A DNA stretch of 5,715 bases from a bacterium (GTDB lineage: Bacteria > Spirochaetota > JAHITG01). Each line of letters starts with the position of its first letter. Within the stretch, counting starts at the first letter, position 1. Of this stretch, positions 4,784 to 5,715 are shown one piece after another. The translations under genes and the position numbers were made by a program. Where the stretch lies: assembly GCA_028711675.1 (NCBI GenBank), contig JAQTRT010000206.1, forward strand, positions 1 through 5,715, in the 5' to 3' direction. The notes below the pieces were generated by a model, which did not search any database, was not told the origin of the DNA, and saw only the letters and a program-made list of their open reading frames with translations.

Positions 4784-5715
4784 ATGAAGTTAAAAGAAAA
4801 GATCGATTTCAAATATAACCTGAGTGTTTATTATAGTATATTAAAAAAGTATCTGTTCATATTTATTGTACTGCTTTTCAACAGTTTCCTTATCGAAGCC
4901 AGTCTTTCCGGGGATAAATATCTGTTCAAGCTGGTGATCGATAAAGGGACGGATTTTATTTCCGGTAAAATGGTGCATGCTGATTTTCTGCGTTATCTGT
5001 CTGTGCTGACAGTTATATTCCTGGCCATTGTGGCTTACCGCGCGGCTGCCAAATGGCTGCATGTCCACCTTCTCGTAAAGATGGAAGCGAGCATGATCCT
5101 TGACCTGAAACGGAGGTTTTTCAACCATCTGCTCTTTCTGGACTATGATTTTCATGCCACCCATAAGTCCGGTACCATGATATCGCGTTTGTCCCGCGGG
5201 TCCCGTGCCATAGAGAATATGACGGATACTCTTGTGTTCCAGTTCGCGACCCTGATATTCCAGGTCATCGTCGTCTCTCTTTCCATGGCTTATATCCATT
5301 GGGTATTGGCCTTGACCATACTGGCCATAGTCCTTCTCTTCATCGGCTACAGTTTCTTTATCGAGGTGGTCCAGCAGTCCTATAACATGGAAGCCAATAA
5401 AGCCGAAGACAGCGAGAAAGGGCTTATCAGCGATGTTTTTACCAATATAGAATCCATCAAATATTACGGTAAAGAGGATATAATCAATTCCAGGTACGAC
5501 CAGGCCTGCCGGCGTTCCAGGGAGACACAGGTCCGGCACTGGAATTTCTTCCGCTGGTGGGACTTCGGCCAGAGCCTGATCCTGGGACTGGGAACCCTGG
5601 CCCTGGTTTATTTTTCCGTGACCGGGCTTATTGAGAAAAGGATCAGCCTGGGCACGCTTGTCTTCATTTTTACCCTGTTCGGGAACCTGATGGGGCCGCT
5701 CTTCATGTTCGTGTT
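4784..5715 (+). CDS. ABC exporter, transmembrane domain (partial, runs off the right edge)
   Basis: The frame is open from ATG 4784 to the window end, 310 codons with no stop. The protein is the six-helix membrane domain of an ABC exporter (ABC_membrane, type IV half-transporter). Hydrophobic segments lie at about 22-40, 69-90, 150-170, 173-193, 262-281 and 288-310. Between helices 2 and 3 the first long cytoplasmic loop carries LDYDFHATHKSGTMISRLS (119-137), the usual 'fh....GtlisRls' coupling region. Between helices 4 and 5 lies the second loop with EANKAEDSEKG (203-213) and NIESIKYYGKED (221-232), also standard. The ATP-binding domain (Walker A, LSGGQ, Walker B) should follow beyond the window. 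Substrate is unknown: lipid, peptide, drug or heavy-metal export are all possible. It may work as a homodimer or with a second half-transporter downstream. Confidence 0.9.
   Translation, partial: MKLKEKIDFKYNLSVYYSILKKYLFIFIVLLFNSFLIEASLSGDKYLFKLVIDKGTDFISGKMVHADFLRYLSVLTVIFLAIVAYRAAAKWLHVHLLVKMEASMILDLKRRFFNHLLFLDYDFHATHKSGTMISRLSRGSRAIENMTDTLVFQFATLIFQVIVVSLSMAYIHWVLALTILAIVLLFIGYSFFIEVVQQSYNMEANKAEDSEKGLISDVFTNIESIKYYGKEDIINSRYDQACRRSRETQVRHWNFFRWWDFGQSLILGLGTLALVYFSVTGLIEKRISLGTLVFIFTLFGNLMGPLFMFV

Noticed and set aside
4841..5539. Long open frame on the - strand (232 codons) under the ABC exporter
   Set aside because: It lies wholly inside the exporter gene, whose + strand product has clear membrane helices and family motifs. 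The opposite frame has no family resemblance and no RBS, so it is a shadow of the real gene.

Overview
The window reads as chromosomal DNA from a bacterium. Base composition is mixed, with coding stretches alternating with AT-rich spacers. Shine-Dalgarno sites are strong (AGGAGG-type) and starts are ATG or GTG. One gene has an export signal and looks like a periplasmic or outer-membrane CsgG/FlgT-like protein, which suggests a Gram-negative (two-membrane) host, possibly an uncultivated anaerobic lineage. I cannot name the phylum from sequence alone. There is no integrase, transposase, tRNA, rRNA or CRISPR array.

Left part (1-2071, + strand): the last 22 codons of an upstream gene (ending IPEGTVL..., like the end of a sugar-nucleotidyltransferase beta-helix) are followed closely by a GH130-family mannoside phosphorylase/hydrolase. 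After 18 nt comes an exported protein with CsgG/FlgT-like features. The three are packed like one operon, closed by a candidate intrinsic terminator at 2046-2071. The convergent spacer also holds a four-copy 8-bp tandem repeat and a TTCA-loop hairpin whose core is also present at the left edge of the window.

Middle (2140-3921, - strand): one 593-aa PabB-PabC fusion makes p-aminobenzoate for folate. It has no Shine-Dalgarno, and a promoter placed so close to the ATG that the mRNA is probably leaderless. A divergent promoter with a perfect TTGACA box faces right.

Right part (3991-5715, + strand): a C_GCAxxG_C_C redox-family gene is cut by an in-frame TAA. The missing C-terminus, with the family's last conserved cysteine, continues in the same frame for 28 codons past the stop. 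Next comes a small self-contained unit: candidate promoter, 33-codon ORF, perfect AT hairpin and very strong terminator. It sits directly upstream of a type-IV ABC exporter that runs off the right edge. The end of the 33-codon ORF can pair with the 5' arm of the terminator, so the layout fits ribosome-controlled transcription attenuation of a transporter, comparable in plan to the bmrB leader of bmrCD. This is the most interesting part of the window and remains an inference.
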